Of a stretch of 64,000 nucleotides of DNA, positions 24,905 through 35,332 are shown in pieces. Made by a program: the position numbers and the translations under genes. The stretch's first letter is position 1, and each line of letters begins with the position of its first letter. Source of the stretch: Arenicola marina. Its lineage: Eukaryota; Annelida; Polychaeta; Arenicolidae. Location of the stretch: assembly GCA_964019135.1 (NCBI GenBank), contig OZ025257.1:19123971-19187970 (forward strand), given 5' to 3'. The notes under the pieces are model-generated. The model saw nothing but the letters and a program-made list of their open reading frames with translations. It made no database searches and was not told the DNA's origin.

Positions 24905-25344
24905 TTCAAAGGAAAATGCCGAGCCCATATCATTTACATTTCCAGTTAAACTATACGCAATTCACTAAAAATTACACAAAATTTATTAAGTTCCAAGCAC
25001 TTTTGCACGACCACCCAACTTGCCATGGGCACCCGACACAGTGAACTGATGATGTCACCGGCGATGAAGCAACCAATAGGTTCAAACGACTACTACCACC
25101 GGAAGCTATAATATCGAAGCGGTTCAATTACCTTACCAATATGGTGGAGCAAGAACAAACTTCTGTGGAGTCGGACGAAAGAATTTGAACTAAACACCGA
25201 ATTTACACCAACTGGTGCTGTAATCGGGTATTAGTTTGAACCTGTAAGGGATGACGATGGTGGATTAGGCATTCTTTATACAGGTCTTTGGCGCATCGCA
25301 GGGTCGGGGGGGGGCGGGGGGGGGGGGGTGCAAGTGGTATTTTT
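22656..25344. other. Non-coding AT-rich spacer, no gene seen
   Basis: No supported reading frame. It contains a CAGA run near 24140-24160, a G-rich tract near 24520-24550 and an (ATT)n microsatellite at 24868-24903. It has no counterpart in A1 or A2, so it was inserted into, or is unique to, the inverted copy. Confidence 0.5.
24868..24903. repeat. (ATT)n microsatellite
   Basis: About eleven ATT units; translated artefactually as poly-Ile. Confidence 0.9.
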
Positions 25345-25622
25345 GTTCCTGAGGACTGGGATTTTCATTTCACCGTGAACTGGGAATGAGGAAAATAATT
25401 TTTCGTGAACTGGGAATGGGATATTAGCCGGCCGTCCTGATCAAGAATTTTTCGTTAATCGTGAATTGAGAATTTTAATGTTAAATAACTGTGAGTTGGG
25501 AAATGGGCAATTTATATCATGTATTTGCCCCTTCCATTGTATACGGGGACTTCTTCATTTAAATCATCGTGACCTGGGAATAAAGAATGTATTCTTCGTG
25601 ACTTGGGAACACGACCCCCCTT
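25345..25622 (+). repeat. Dispersed CGTGAACTGGGA repeat, copy 2
   Basis: Same family as 21865-22140, with TTCCTGAGGACTGGGATTTT at the left and GACTTGGGAACACGAC before a C-run at the right. Confidence 0.8.
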
Positions 25623-25848
25623 GCCCTCCTCTTTTAGGGCCGAAATTTATACCATTTAACATATGAAAACCAAAAAGCTAGGCTATTACTCGAAACCGCC
25701 CCCCCCCCTTGGCAGCATATAGAGTAGAGTGGTGGGCCATGGTTCGATGGTGTAACTTTATACAGCTGCTGTCTTAAAAAACTCGCTGTCACTGAAGGGT
25801 GTATGGGCAGGACGGGCTTTTGGGTTAGTGTGGGTGGGGTGGCAGTCT

Positions 25849-26325
25849 TTAGGGATGGTGGGAAGGGGTGGAAGGAGGAGAGGTGCTTGAAGTGTCATGT
25901 GCATCCTGCGCAGCAGGGGGTGGAGGCAGGGGATGGTGATGGGAAAATAAGGTTGAAACAGCTTCAGGCTTCAGCCTCAGCTTTATAGGTTCGTTTGGTC
26001 CTCTGCCTAGGTACTTAGCTTGCAGATCTTCTTCAAGGCAATTTTTCTCAAAGTAGCCGGAACATACTCTTGAATGTTTGGCGGGTTTAAAACTCACACG
26101 AGTAATCTTGTGTAGCCATTCCCGCAAAAGCTGCTGGTCGCCTAGTGGATCGCGGTAAAAGGATGTCCTCTGTTTGCCGTCCTTATTAGCACTTGAATTG
26201 TAACGAAACAACAGCTGAACAGTACACCATTTTGTTCTAAATGCATTGATGTTTGAAACTCGCTTGTCACTATTCATGAGAGGTGTTAGGCCGAGAATAT
26301 GTTCCGAAGACGCAGTTTCGTCCAT
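25849..26325 (-). pseudogene. THAP-domain protein remnant
   Basis: The frame gives 158 residues. Residues about 50-120 match the THAP zinc-finger layout: TSFYRDP, then a Trp (REWLHKI), FKPAKHSRVCSGYFEKNC, and a C-terminal LRLKPEAVSTLF that mirrors the family's AVPxLF box. THAP domains bind DNA through a C2CH zinc site and occur in cellular factors and in P-element, Kolobok and ISL2EU-type transposases. Here the second Cys of the first pair is missing (WCTVQLLF) and the C-x2-H pair reads C-x2-Y, so zinc binding is probably lost. The tail is His/Pro/Ser-rich low complexity. It sits directly beside the inverted copy A3. It is most likely a decayed transposon or gene fragment. Confidence 0.6.
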
Positions 26326-26651
26326 CTAAGCACATTTTTGGTTCAGCGGAAGGTCATCGCCGGTGACGTCAAGGCCTTAGCGTATGATTGGCTAACTCTG
26401 GGCACGTGTTCAGACCATGCGACACCGGCCTGATGGGCAAAAATCAGTCTTTTATACTGTTGATGTGCGATTTTCTCGATGATGGTTTCTTTCTAAACAA
26501 AGATATTAACGGCAAATAGTTTCAATTCTTTTACAACCGCCGGCGAAGGGGTGGGGGATTAAATGACCACGGGTGTCCACCGATTTTTTTTGAAATTTTT
26601 GTGGGAAATTGTTTGATTTTCAGTCCTTAACATCCCCATAAACAACCCCTC

Positions 26652-26794
26652 TAGAATCCGCCTCTGGGTGGCATCTACACAATGTCTCGTTCCGATTTAT
26701 TTCGTGGGAAAGCCCGACTTTTACAGTGTATGCTCAAGTTCCCAAGGAGGGGTTGCAACACCCTAACCCCCCCCCCCTAGATCTGCCCCTGATC
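26652..26794 (-). mobile_element. hAT-like MITE, inverted copy
   Basis: Degenerate positional equivalent of the elements at 4004 and 11874 (ends CTAGAATCCGCCTCTG and AGATCTGCCCCTGATC). It is shortened. Confidence 0.55.
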
Positions 26795-27117
26795 CAGATC
26801 GTCATACTGAAAATAACATTAGATGCAATGAAGAAAAACATACATATTGTCTACATAGACAATATTAATTCAACTTTACTTACCACCTTCGACATTATAT
26901 ACATTTCCATCATCTTCAGTAGCATCCAGTAGCATTCATTCAAGAAAACATTGAACAATAATGACGCCATTATTTAACATAACTTATAGCGTTGATGTAG
27001 AATCGTCTTGAATCTGCAGTGACTAACGGCGGCTGGAGGTTATCGGGCACACTCTTGTATATGCCCTCTCCATCTCAATCAAGCCTCAGAACGTTACTAC
27101 TGCCAACGGTAATACTA

Positions 27118-27430
27118 CGTCCCATGGTTTTAGTGGTGAGACTAATCGTGTACTTACTGCTAAAACCATGGGAGTGTGATGCATGATTAGTCTTACTGCT
27201 AAAACCATGGGAGTTAGAGCGTGATACACGATTAGTCTTACTGCTAAAACCATGGGAGTTAGAGCGTGATACACGATTAGTCTTACTGCTAAAACCACGG
27301 GAGTTAGAGCGTGATACACGATAAGTCTTACTGCTAAACCCATGGGATTTAGAGCGTGAGACACAATTAGTCTTACTGTTAAAACCATGGTAGTTAGAGT
27401 GCGATACACAATTAGCCTTACTGTTCACAC
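27118..27430 (-). repeat. Minisatellite array 3, inverted
   Basis: About seven units of roughly 45 bp (GATTAGTCTTACTGCTAAAA then CCATGGGAGTTAGAGC), the reverse complement of arrays 1 and 2 with a slightly longer unit. Opposite-strand frames over it are artefacts. Confidence 0.95.
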
Positions 27431-27850
27431 GCCTAAGGAGCCTTCGCGAGTTAATGAATACGAGCTCCTAATCAGTTCCTAAACGAGGGAGCACGCTATG
27501 TTTACATTGTATTTTTCCCATTTCATCAAATTACATAAATCTACCATTCGTGGGTAGTAATTTAACGTAATGGTCGCGAATTATACTCTTGCGCGGGTCA
27601 ACATTAGATCGATCAATTCAGGGCAATACTTGAAAATGTTTTCTCCATCAACTATAGAATCTATGGTAAGTAGGTACAATGTACGCCAATTCCCACTCAT
27701 GAGCTATTTGTAGCATAATATACATTGAAATTTATACTCCAAGATGTTCCCCGAAAAACCCCTGCTTCCTGCATCCATTGCATTTCCGTCATACGGCTTA
27801 CCCAGTCGACCACGAAACATTGTTGCCAGATATGAGAGTTATATAACACG

Positions 27851-28886
27851 CTATTCGACTTGTTCGGAGGTCTTCGACGCCACAGTGGACCCACTGTTAT
27901 CGCTCTGGGGTAGCACACTGTCCACTTCTTTGGGCTTCCGTGGACAGAATGACGTCATCATTGCTTTAAATTCGGCTTTAAACTTGGTCGACTTGAGGAT
28001 GTACATGAAAAAGTTGACGGCGTGGTTAGAGAAAACCATCAAGTAGAAGATTCGATCGACAATTGTCATGACGACTGGATTCTGGTTGGGAACAGATGCC
28101 GTCCTGAAAATAATCAGGAGCGGTTGGAAGTGGGTCATTGAAATATGATGCTTTTCAAAAGCACAATAAAGGATGATAATTACTCAATTCATTAAACCAA
28201 ATTTAAAATAAAATTGCAAACATTTCGTCATTTTCAACATATAAATATATGTAATGACCACCATCTTGTTAAGCAAGCAACTACGAGACAGAATATCACA
28301 GTATGGAGACCAGTACGGTTGTCGTGGGGAAGGTCAACCCTAAGTAGGTCAAGGACACGGTCAGCACTGTCTTCGTGACGTGGATGGTGAGGCCGTCATC
28401 TGATGACGTCATAGCCATCCTATTGGCCCGCGTCCTCACCAGCTGTCCAATGATGGCGGCGTTCATGGCGACCAGGGCCGCGGTGGGCACGTAGCTGTAG
28501 ATGACGTTCAGCATCCAGTAGCCGCCGCAGTGGATCAAGAAGGCATTGAAGGGCCCCAGGTCACACGGCCCCATGGGGACGTCAGTGCCGAAGGCGATGC
28601 CCACCCAGAGGGCCAGCAGCGCTATGGTGATGGTGAGCACCACGGCGCGCGCCACCGTCCGCCGACACAGCTTGGCGGCCTGGAAGGGCAGCAGCGTGCA
28701 GAGACACCTCTCGGCAGTCACACTAACCACCATCCAGGCGGCCCAGGTGAGCGGGAAGAAGGTGAAGACTCGCTCCAGGCGGCACAGCACGTCCGACCAC
28801 TTCGGCATCCCCTTCAGCACGTCACCATCCAGCCACCAGACCAGTTGTTCCCCAGTGGCAGCGTGCTACATCACAGAAGTACCCAT
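27851..28886 (-). pseudogene. GPCR copy 3, pseudogene with internal deletion
   Basis: Exon 1 is 28886-28300 and exon 2 is 28103-27851 on the minus strand; GT donor and AG acceptor are kept. Relative to copy 2, exon 1 is exactly 300 bp shorter. The missing part covers most of the N-terminus, TM1 and TM2, and the reading frame is preserved across the junction (AACTGGTCTGG side). The seventh codon, TGG in copy 2, is TAG here (28868-28866). From TM3 onward all motifs are present (AERC, Pro in TM5, NFFMY in TM7) and the frame is open to the stop at 27851. The split codon is Leu rather than Trp. Without TM1-2 it cannot be a normal seven-helix receptor, so I call it a pseudogene. A truncated protein from a downstream ATG (28820) is possible but unlikely to work. 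Confidence 0.85.
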
Positions 28887-29420
28887 GTTTTCTTTTCCAG
28901 CGAAGATATACTTCACAATTGAATCTGTGTTCAGTGCGAACGCAAATGAATAATGTATGGGATTGTTGCAATAGAGGCAAGAGAATTAACATTACCCTGC
29001 ATGGGTGCTTGTGCCACGTGGTTATGGGCCCGTGAACGGACACCCAGGCTTAAACACATCTAAAGCATTGAAAAGTGCTCCCTGATTGAAGGGGGTTTGT
29101 TAAGTTAAATTAAGAAAAAGCGATCAGATTATCAAAGGGCAGTGTCAACACCATCTAAACTTAGGAAGGAAGAAAGGAAAGTGAGGTTCCTGGCCACTTT
29201 AGGTTTAGAGTACATACACGTTTGACGACATTCATTGTCCCCAGCACCTTTGTTTACCAGTTTTTCGCAATTCTATCATCGAACAGAAATGGCGGCCACT
29301 TTGTCGTCTGAAGTCACTGGCAACAAACGAGTTTCTTTATCACGTGGATAGATGACAGAAGACCGGAACGCGGTTAATGATGGCTCGTCTGGGTTGTTTA
29401 CGTAAGTCTCGAACACAAAT

Positions 29421-29534
29421 ATAATCAGTTTTTTTTTGGGGGGGGGGGGGTATTAGAAAGCAGCACCCAGTCCTCGATCCGCCACCCTATCCTCTCTTTC
29501 ACTTGTTAGTAAATCGTGCAACGTTTTAGTCTAT
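29421..29534. other. Junction sequence with G-run
   Basis: Short unique stretch with a T8/G12 run between the end of the A3 homology and the AACGTTC element. No gene. Confidence 0.5.
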
Positions 29535-29547
29535 ACCCAGCTAACAA

Positions 29548-29785
29548 TTGAACGTTCCGCGAACGTTAATAGAGGGTTCGCTGAGGGTTTCGCGAACGTT
29601 CACATGGAACGTTCGAGGAACGTTCGCCAGGAAAGTTTGTTTTACGTCAGTAGAACCTTTAAGCCAACGTTCGCTGAACGTTTACTGTTCGCTGAACGTT
29701 CACATTTAACGTTCGAGGTACGTTCGCCAGGAACGTTTTTGTTACGTTAATTGAACCTTCAAGCGAACGTTCGCTGAATGTTTAA
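29548..29785. repeat. AACGTTC tandem repeats, left
   Basis: Words such as GAACGTTC, CGAGGAACGTTCGCCAGGAA and AAGCGAACGTTCGCTGAA repeat with a period near 115 bp (two units). AACGTT is self-complementary. Confidence 0.85.
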
Positions 29786-30169
29786 AAAAACCGTTACCCC
29801 ACCTTCTGCTAACGTGCGACCAACGATCAAATTACGATCCAGTCACACGAAACGATATAGGCATGTGATGTATAATTCGATCTGCGGCTCGCGTACACGT
29901 GTTACTCGTGTAACTCGACGAGGACAGATAGACGTGTCAGAAATCATTCATAGTGACTTAATCACCGATAATGCGAACAATCAAATGGAGCGATGTTGGT
30001 CACCAATAAGTGTCCTATTCGAAGAAACACTGACAAGTCATAATTCTTAATAAACGTCCAGATGGCAGATTTAGGACTTACAGATGAGGCTCAAGGCAAC
30101 CAAGTAAAATGTTTACCCCTGAAGGCCTTGGGTTGCCGTCTAACAGAAGCTTTGTAGAACAACCCTTAT
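29786..30169. other. Non-coding spacer, no gene seen
   Basis: A 90-residue open frame on the plus strand (29778-30050) has no recognisable domain and starts inside the repeat, so I do not call it. Confidence 0.4.
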
Positions 30170-30530
30170 GAAAAAACACCATGGTATACCATGGTAATTT
30201 AGCATGGTATACCATGGTGTTTTAAAACAGGTATACCATGGTATATTATGGTAAATTACCATGGTATACCATGGTAAACCATGATATAACATGGTATACC
30301 ATGGTGTTTTGAAACAGGTATACCATGATATACTATGGTAAATTACCATGGTAAATGATCATGGTAATTACCATAGTAAATTACCATGGTATAGCATGGT
30401 AATTTACCATGGTATAGCATGGTAATTTACCATGGTATAGCATGGTAATTTACCATGGTATATCAAGTACCAGGGTATGCTAATTTACCATAGTACTTTA
30501 AAACATGAATACCATGGTATACTATGTTAC
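30170..30530. repeat. ACCATGGTA palindromic repeat
   Basis: Dense TACCATGGTAATTTACCATG repeats, each ACCATGGT being self-complementary, with a longer unit ending in TTTTAAAACAGGTATACC seen twice. Confidence 0.92.
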
Positions 30531-32099
30531 TAATCACCGTTACATATAGCAATATATAAATATAATGCTATGATATATATATATATTGCCAGTCTAAAAA
30601 ATACAAAAATAAAGAATAGAAAGATTCACAATCCACTTTCATATATATGTATTACAATAAAAAGGTGCAGTATGTGAACAAGTGACATTATAAACACATA
30701 ATTAACCCAAGGTTACCTGTTACGTAAATGACACAAATTCCAAAAGATTTATATAATATACACATTCTAGCCGTATAGATATATTAGAAAAACAAGCTAC
30801 CATTATGTAAAGAAATGTTCATTGCTTATATGCATATTGACATAAAATTAAATCAACAAATAATATCAATATACACCATATAGCAACATCAAAGCTACAT
30901 ACCATCAAATTTAAATTTCACATCTAAAAAGTGGTTGAATGATTAATATATTGATACATTATAATAAATTTTGTTCACTTTACAGCTTATACATTTGAGA
31001 GAGTTGAAAAAAAAATGCCATCATGGAATTTTGTCTAGTCATTATATGAGCAATAAAATATAGACATACTAAAACTATATACATGACATAAAAAACCAGC
31101 TGTATTCGATTATTACCCAAATAACGTATACTATACAAGCATCAACTGTTATGAATGAATTGATAGAGTATTTTTTTTTCTTTCTAATGGATACAAATTC
31201 CACATCAAAATGAGAAGCACCACCATGCAGCACTTCGCAACTACTACATAACTACTACTCAACTTTAAAAAAACTACTATTCAATGCATAAAACATATAT
31301 AAACAATCCCTTATACACATATATTCATTTCAATTTGTAAAACAAGTAGATCTTTCAAAATGTCTTCTTATTATCCAGCCTTTACAGGGTTGCTGAACTT
31401 CTCTCGCATTAACATGCAAATTTCTTTTACATCTTTGCCATGAAATTCTCGCCTAACTTGATCTGTAAAAAAAGGATACACTTATCGTCTTAGTAAATTA
31501 TCATTTACCAATGCTGTTTAACATTGTAAGACATGGGTAAGTATGTTGGAAAGCTATCTTAGAAAACTTTGTACCACATTTATTTTTACAGTATGCAGGA
31601 AGCAACATAAATACCAAAGAGAATGTAATAAACAGAATAGCGTGAAAACATACTGTAGTACAGAGTTCCCACATGAAATAAAAAAACAATTACCTGATTT
31701 TTCCCTGAGTAACAGAAAGGCATGCGGCCTTCGACCCCCCACACCGACACCACCAAATAATTAGGGGGAGGGATGTGACAGGGCTATTGCCAGTATAGGG
31801 TTGAGGCACTCATAGACACATGTACAAAGAAACCAACAAAGTATCTTAACAATATGTTAACGAGAGAAATGCACAGGACATACATGAGTCTTATGACAGG
31901 CCACTTCATCACTCACAGGCTAGGCCAGCTCTGCTCAACATGAGTCACAATCTTTGTACGAAGGTTCATACACATAAGAACAGACAAACTCCAGAGAGAG
32001 GGAGGGGGGGGGGGTCTAGCCCTAGCCCAGAACCCTAGGCTGTGTGTGGCTGAAATGATTGTTCAACCATAGCCATGTTCATGGCTAGCCCTAGCTTAG
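30531..32099. other. AT-rich non-coding stretch
   Basis: Strongly AT-rich with no supported gene. The frames around 31501-31764 overlap on both strands without domain features. A G-run lies near 32005. Confidence 0.5.
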
Positions 32100-32107
32100 C
32101 CTGAAAA

Positions 32108-34070
32108 GACGTCACTCAGCTTACGGCAAGATAACGTCTGAACTCATCGCACTTGTTCCCTGTTCAAGAAACATATTTCACCATCTTGACTAAAACACTC
32201 ACTTGTCAGCCGTATTTCGAAATCACATATTTCTTCCTTGATATAAATCAAAGCGTGGGCACACAAGAGTCGCACTCATTCAGACAAGATAACTCCATAA
32301 ATCAACATTTTCACGAACGCGCAAAATTTTCTTCTCGCGATCAGCCATGATGGCTCTCTGTCAACATGCCTCCAGGGCGGCGCCACCACGAACCCGCCTA
32401 CTGGAGGTTTCGCGCGTTGGCCGTTCCGTGTACGTTCAATGACCGGGTGGTTTCCAATCGGATGTCATGTCTTCGCAAAGTCTTATTAAGCAAGTGGCAA
32501 AGGAGCTGAGCCTGCCTTATGAGCACAACCAGGAGCAGGTTACTGCCATACAACGCGCCTTTGACGGGCAAGATGTATTTTGCGTTCTGCCCACCGGTCA
32601 CGGCAAGAGTGACATAAATGTTTTTCCGCCTCTGATGAAAGACATTCCCGAGGTAAGTTAAGGGCTACCTATTTCTATATTTAATTGAAACAGCGGTACC
32701 TGGAATTTATTTTAATATAAATGCTGGGAAAATTCTGAAACAATGCGCCCCAGCCTTATTATTAAGAGCAGCTGGCCGGCTTACATCGATCGCATGGTAA
32801 CAGTCCCGGCCCGACACCACGGCATGGCTTATCATCTCTAGACTAGATATATATACAAGCGCTGTTTCAATAACGAGGGAAAGAACAACAAGGAGCGGCG
32901 AGGCGGTGGACGGTCGCGAGCGGTGACAGTGGCGGCGCGAGTGTGTGTATTTGGACGGGCGGGTTCAACTGGGGCGGTGGGATTATTGAGTTGGTTGCTA
33001 TGAAAGTAATATGCATAGTAGGCAATGTAGCAACTAGAAATGTAGATCGTAATTGAATAAACGGGGAGTTTGGCTTTAGCAGTTGGCCGAGTGAAAGTTG
33101 CGTTTTAAATACTAGCTGTTGCTGTCCCTAGTGCGAGGGGGGCCATTTGCCCCCACCCCCCCCCCATCCCAAACTAATTAAAGGTTGCACGTTAAGAAGT
33201 CACCGATGGCAAGTGTTCAGCCCCCCCCCCACCACCCGCTCCCTGTCGCAAGCATGAGCTGCGTCTACCCCATCACTTTCATTTTGCTCCGACGGTGCTG
33301 GGTATACATGCATTGGTGTACAAGCGTGGGAACGTGTGTGTATGGGTACAAGGTGTAGAAGACTTAGATTAAATGCATAGACATGGGCCTACTTAGAAAA
33401 CCCGTAACCAGTTGCTCTCTTTGTAAACTGGCTTTTACAGATGACACAGAGATTATCGGCCATGGTGACACATGTTTATGTTCCAGTCAGCAATGAACTC
33501 AGTCACCGCAGTCATGGTAACCGGCAAACAATTCTGACGTCATTTGCAGCCTGACGCGTGGGAAGTCCTTGTACAGTAGAATCGACATTGAATTTTTGAA
33601 TCGATTTTATTTTTCATGTATAATAAACGGTGTTCAATAGTATAATATATTATTAAGTAATTATTTCCATTGTTTTATCGGTCGATTTGCATGCGGATCA
33701 TACTTAAAATTACGGACTGAGAACTTGAGCGTTTGTCTGTGTGTATTTCGTGTGTGTCTCCAGAATTCTTAGTTCGCCGCACCCCGGAAGGTGTCGCTAC
33801 GAAAACCATCATGGCTGATCGCGAGAGAAGTGAAATTGCGCGTTCGTGAAAATGTTGATTTATGGAGTTATCTTGCCTGAATGAGTGCGACTCTTGTGTG
33901 CCCACGCTTTGATTTATATCAAGGAAGAAATATGTGATTTCGAAATACGGCTGACAAGTGAGTGTTTTAGTCAAGATGGTGAAATAGGTTTCTTGAACAG
34001 GGAACAAGTGCGATGAGTTCAGACGTTATGTCGTCTCATTGCCAACTGTCTTACGACAGTAACGTCTTGT
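32108..34070. mobile_element. Element of about 2 kb with TIRs of about 240 bp, carrying a helicase exon
   Basis: The left arm (about 32108-32352) and right arm (about 33806-34070) are inverted near-identical copies. Shared words include ACTCATCGCACTTGTTCCCT, TGTCAGCCGTATTTCG and GCGATCAGCCATGATGG. Outside both lies AGCCTGAAAA and then CTAGCCCTAGC-type sequence. The interior holds one helicase exon near the left arm and otherwise non-coding DNA with long C-runs near 33160 and 33220. It could be a transposon, or a fold-back of two copies of one repeat. No target duplication is clear because a MITE lies against the right end. Confidence 0.6.
32467..32652 (+). pseudogene. First exon of a RecQ/DEAD-like helicase, orphaned
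   Basis: The exon runs from an ATG at 32467 to a canonical donor (GAG|GTAAGT) at 32652 and codes 62 residues. Residues about 18-50 match the start of a superfamily-2 helicase: a Gln upstream of the site (NQEQVTAIQRAFDGQD), then VFCVLPTGHGKS, a Walker A motif with Thr-Gly-x-Gly-Lys-Ser. RecQ-like helicases with PTGYGKS are frequent in marine-invertebrate repeats. No later exon with DExH, motif III or motif VI is visible before the right arm at 33806, so the gene is truncated. The motif itself is intact. It could still splice to something further away, but that would have to cross a foreign MITE and transposon. Confidence 0.6.
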
Positions 34071-34086
34071 TTTCAGGCTAGCCCTA

Positions 34087-34392
34087 GCTCTGACATCAAA
34101 ACCGCCACCAAGGTGAAGGTTTTGAATAGCACAACACTTTTTGATGTAGAAAACAAGCATGGCAGCGTGCGCAAACTGAACTCCTAAATGGCTGATATTT
34201 CAGATATTTTTGCCGGCTTTCGACTTCAGTAAAGGCGCCGGGAGTAAGAATACAGTTTGTAGATTGCAAAAATGCCAATATTGAAAAAAATTGTTGACAC
34301 ATTTAGCGCCGGGAGCTTTCGAAGGAACTCTACACAGAACAGTGTTGTGCTGTTCAAAACCTTCACCTTGGTGGTGGTTTTGATGTCAGAGC
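34087..34392. mobile_element. 306-bp TA-flanked MITE
   Basis: The ends GCTCTGACATCAAAACC / GGTTTTGATGTCAGAGC are inverted copies over about 50 bp (continuing CACCAAGGTGAAGGTTTTGA). TA dinucleotides at 34085-34086 and 34393-34394 fit a Tc1/mariner-type target duplication. No coding capacity. Confidence 0.8.
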
Positions 34393-34442
34393 TAGGCTAG
34401 CCCTAGCCTGCCACGAGCGCTTAACTTCTTCTTTCATTATTA

Positions 34443-34545
34443 GTCCCCACGAGGTCATCTGCACTAAGCCCCACCTCTCATAATCTATAACTTATATAGA
34501 CCATGAGACTTGAGGTGAGGCTTGTGCAGATGACCGCGTGGGGAC
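34443..34545. mobile_element. 103-bp TA-flanked hairpin MITE
   Basis: GTCCCCACGAGGTCATCTGC at the left is mirrored by GCAGATGACCGCGTGGGGAC at the right. It is almost wholly self-complementary apart from a short central AT loop. TA lies on both sides. Confidence 0.8.
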
Positions 34546-34810
34546 TATAATAAAGAAACGAAGAAATTAAGCGCTCGTGAACAAGACTATCAAAGTATCA
34601 TTTCATCAACAAGTTTCAATGTATGGGTGATTCTATAATTGCGGTGCATTTGGAGAAAGAACGAATAATGAAAATGAAGTTTCCAAAACATTTTTTTTTT
34701 ATTTATTCAACGTAGCAATCTATCTCAACGTGAACAGAACCATGGGCCGGGCTGATTTAGCAAATTCTGAGAAATTGTGTAGATTTATGCTGCGTGTCAT
34801 TATACTTTTT

Positions 34811-35201
34811 GTCCCCTCCGTTACCGACAAAATTGCTGTAGACGACATACTTTCAACGTTGTATTATTCATTAAAACTCATCTTGCTAATACCTCAAGTG
34901 TCCTTATGATAGATAAAGCAAGACATTTGCCTCTGGTTGTGTAAGTTATGACAGATTAATTAAGTATATGTGGTGAGTTGTCTAAAACCTTGATATTGAG
35001 ATGCTTTTACACTGTGCGTCTCGCAAGTATAGTCCCCTAAAAGTTTATTTCATTATTAAATACAATCTACTAGGCGCAATACATCAATGGTATCAAAATC
35101 TATTGTATGGGTATATTTGTTTCTTATGTACGGAAAATTAAAGGCTAGGTAACGGAGGGGACTCATGGCAACGGGGGGGACGCCATGGTAACGGAGGGGA
35201 C
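34811..35201. promoter_or_regulatory. Subterminal 15-bp motifs, left end of transposon
   Basis: Copies of GGTAACGGAGGGGAC: reverse orientation at 34811-34825; forward at 35148-35162, 35167-35181 (GGCAACGGGGGGGAC) and 35187-35201. They lie between the TIR and the end of the gene. The likely role, by analogy with other DNA transposons, is transposase binding. Confidence 0.75.
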
Positions 35202-35332
35202 AACACGTACACGTACTGGTGTATCATACATCACATTCAATAAATGAGCGACTTTTCTAAATGCAGTGTTCACTTGCCTTAACAGGAATTAGGGCAAGCA
35301 CAAATTGCACAACGTAATTTAACATGGCCTGT

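Larger units (their letters stand above)
26340..29420 (-). repeat. Inverted copy A3, main part
   Basis: Reverse complement of roughly 7600-13010: from the A2 spacer (GATTTTCTCGATGATGG), through the hAT-like MITE, a shortened minisatellite and the GPCR, to the 5' flank (GTCGTCTGAAGTCACTGGC). It is clearly more diverged than A1 is from A2. The next part of the copied block resumes at 40950-41600. Confidence 0.85.

Noticed and set aside
27075..27428. Repetitive Ser/Asn/His-rich frames
   Set aside because: The 45-bp minisatellite unit is a multiple of three and stays open by chance.
33675..34007. 110-residue minus-strand frame matching one at 32153
   Set aside because: Both are readings of the two arms of an inverted repeat, with no protein features.
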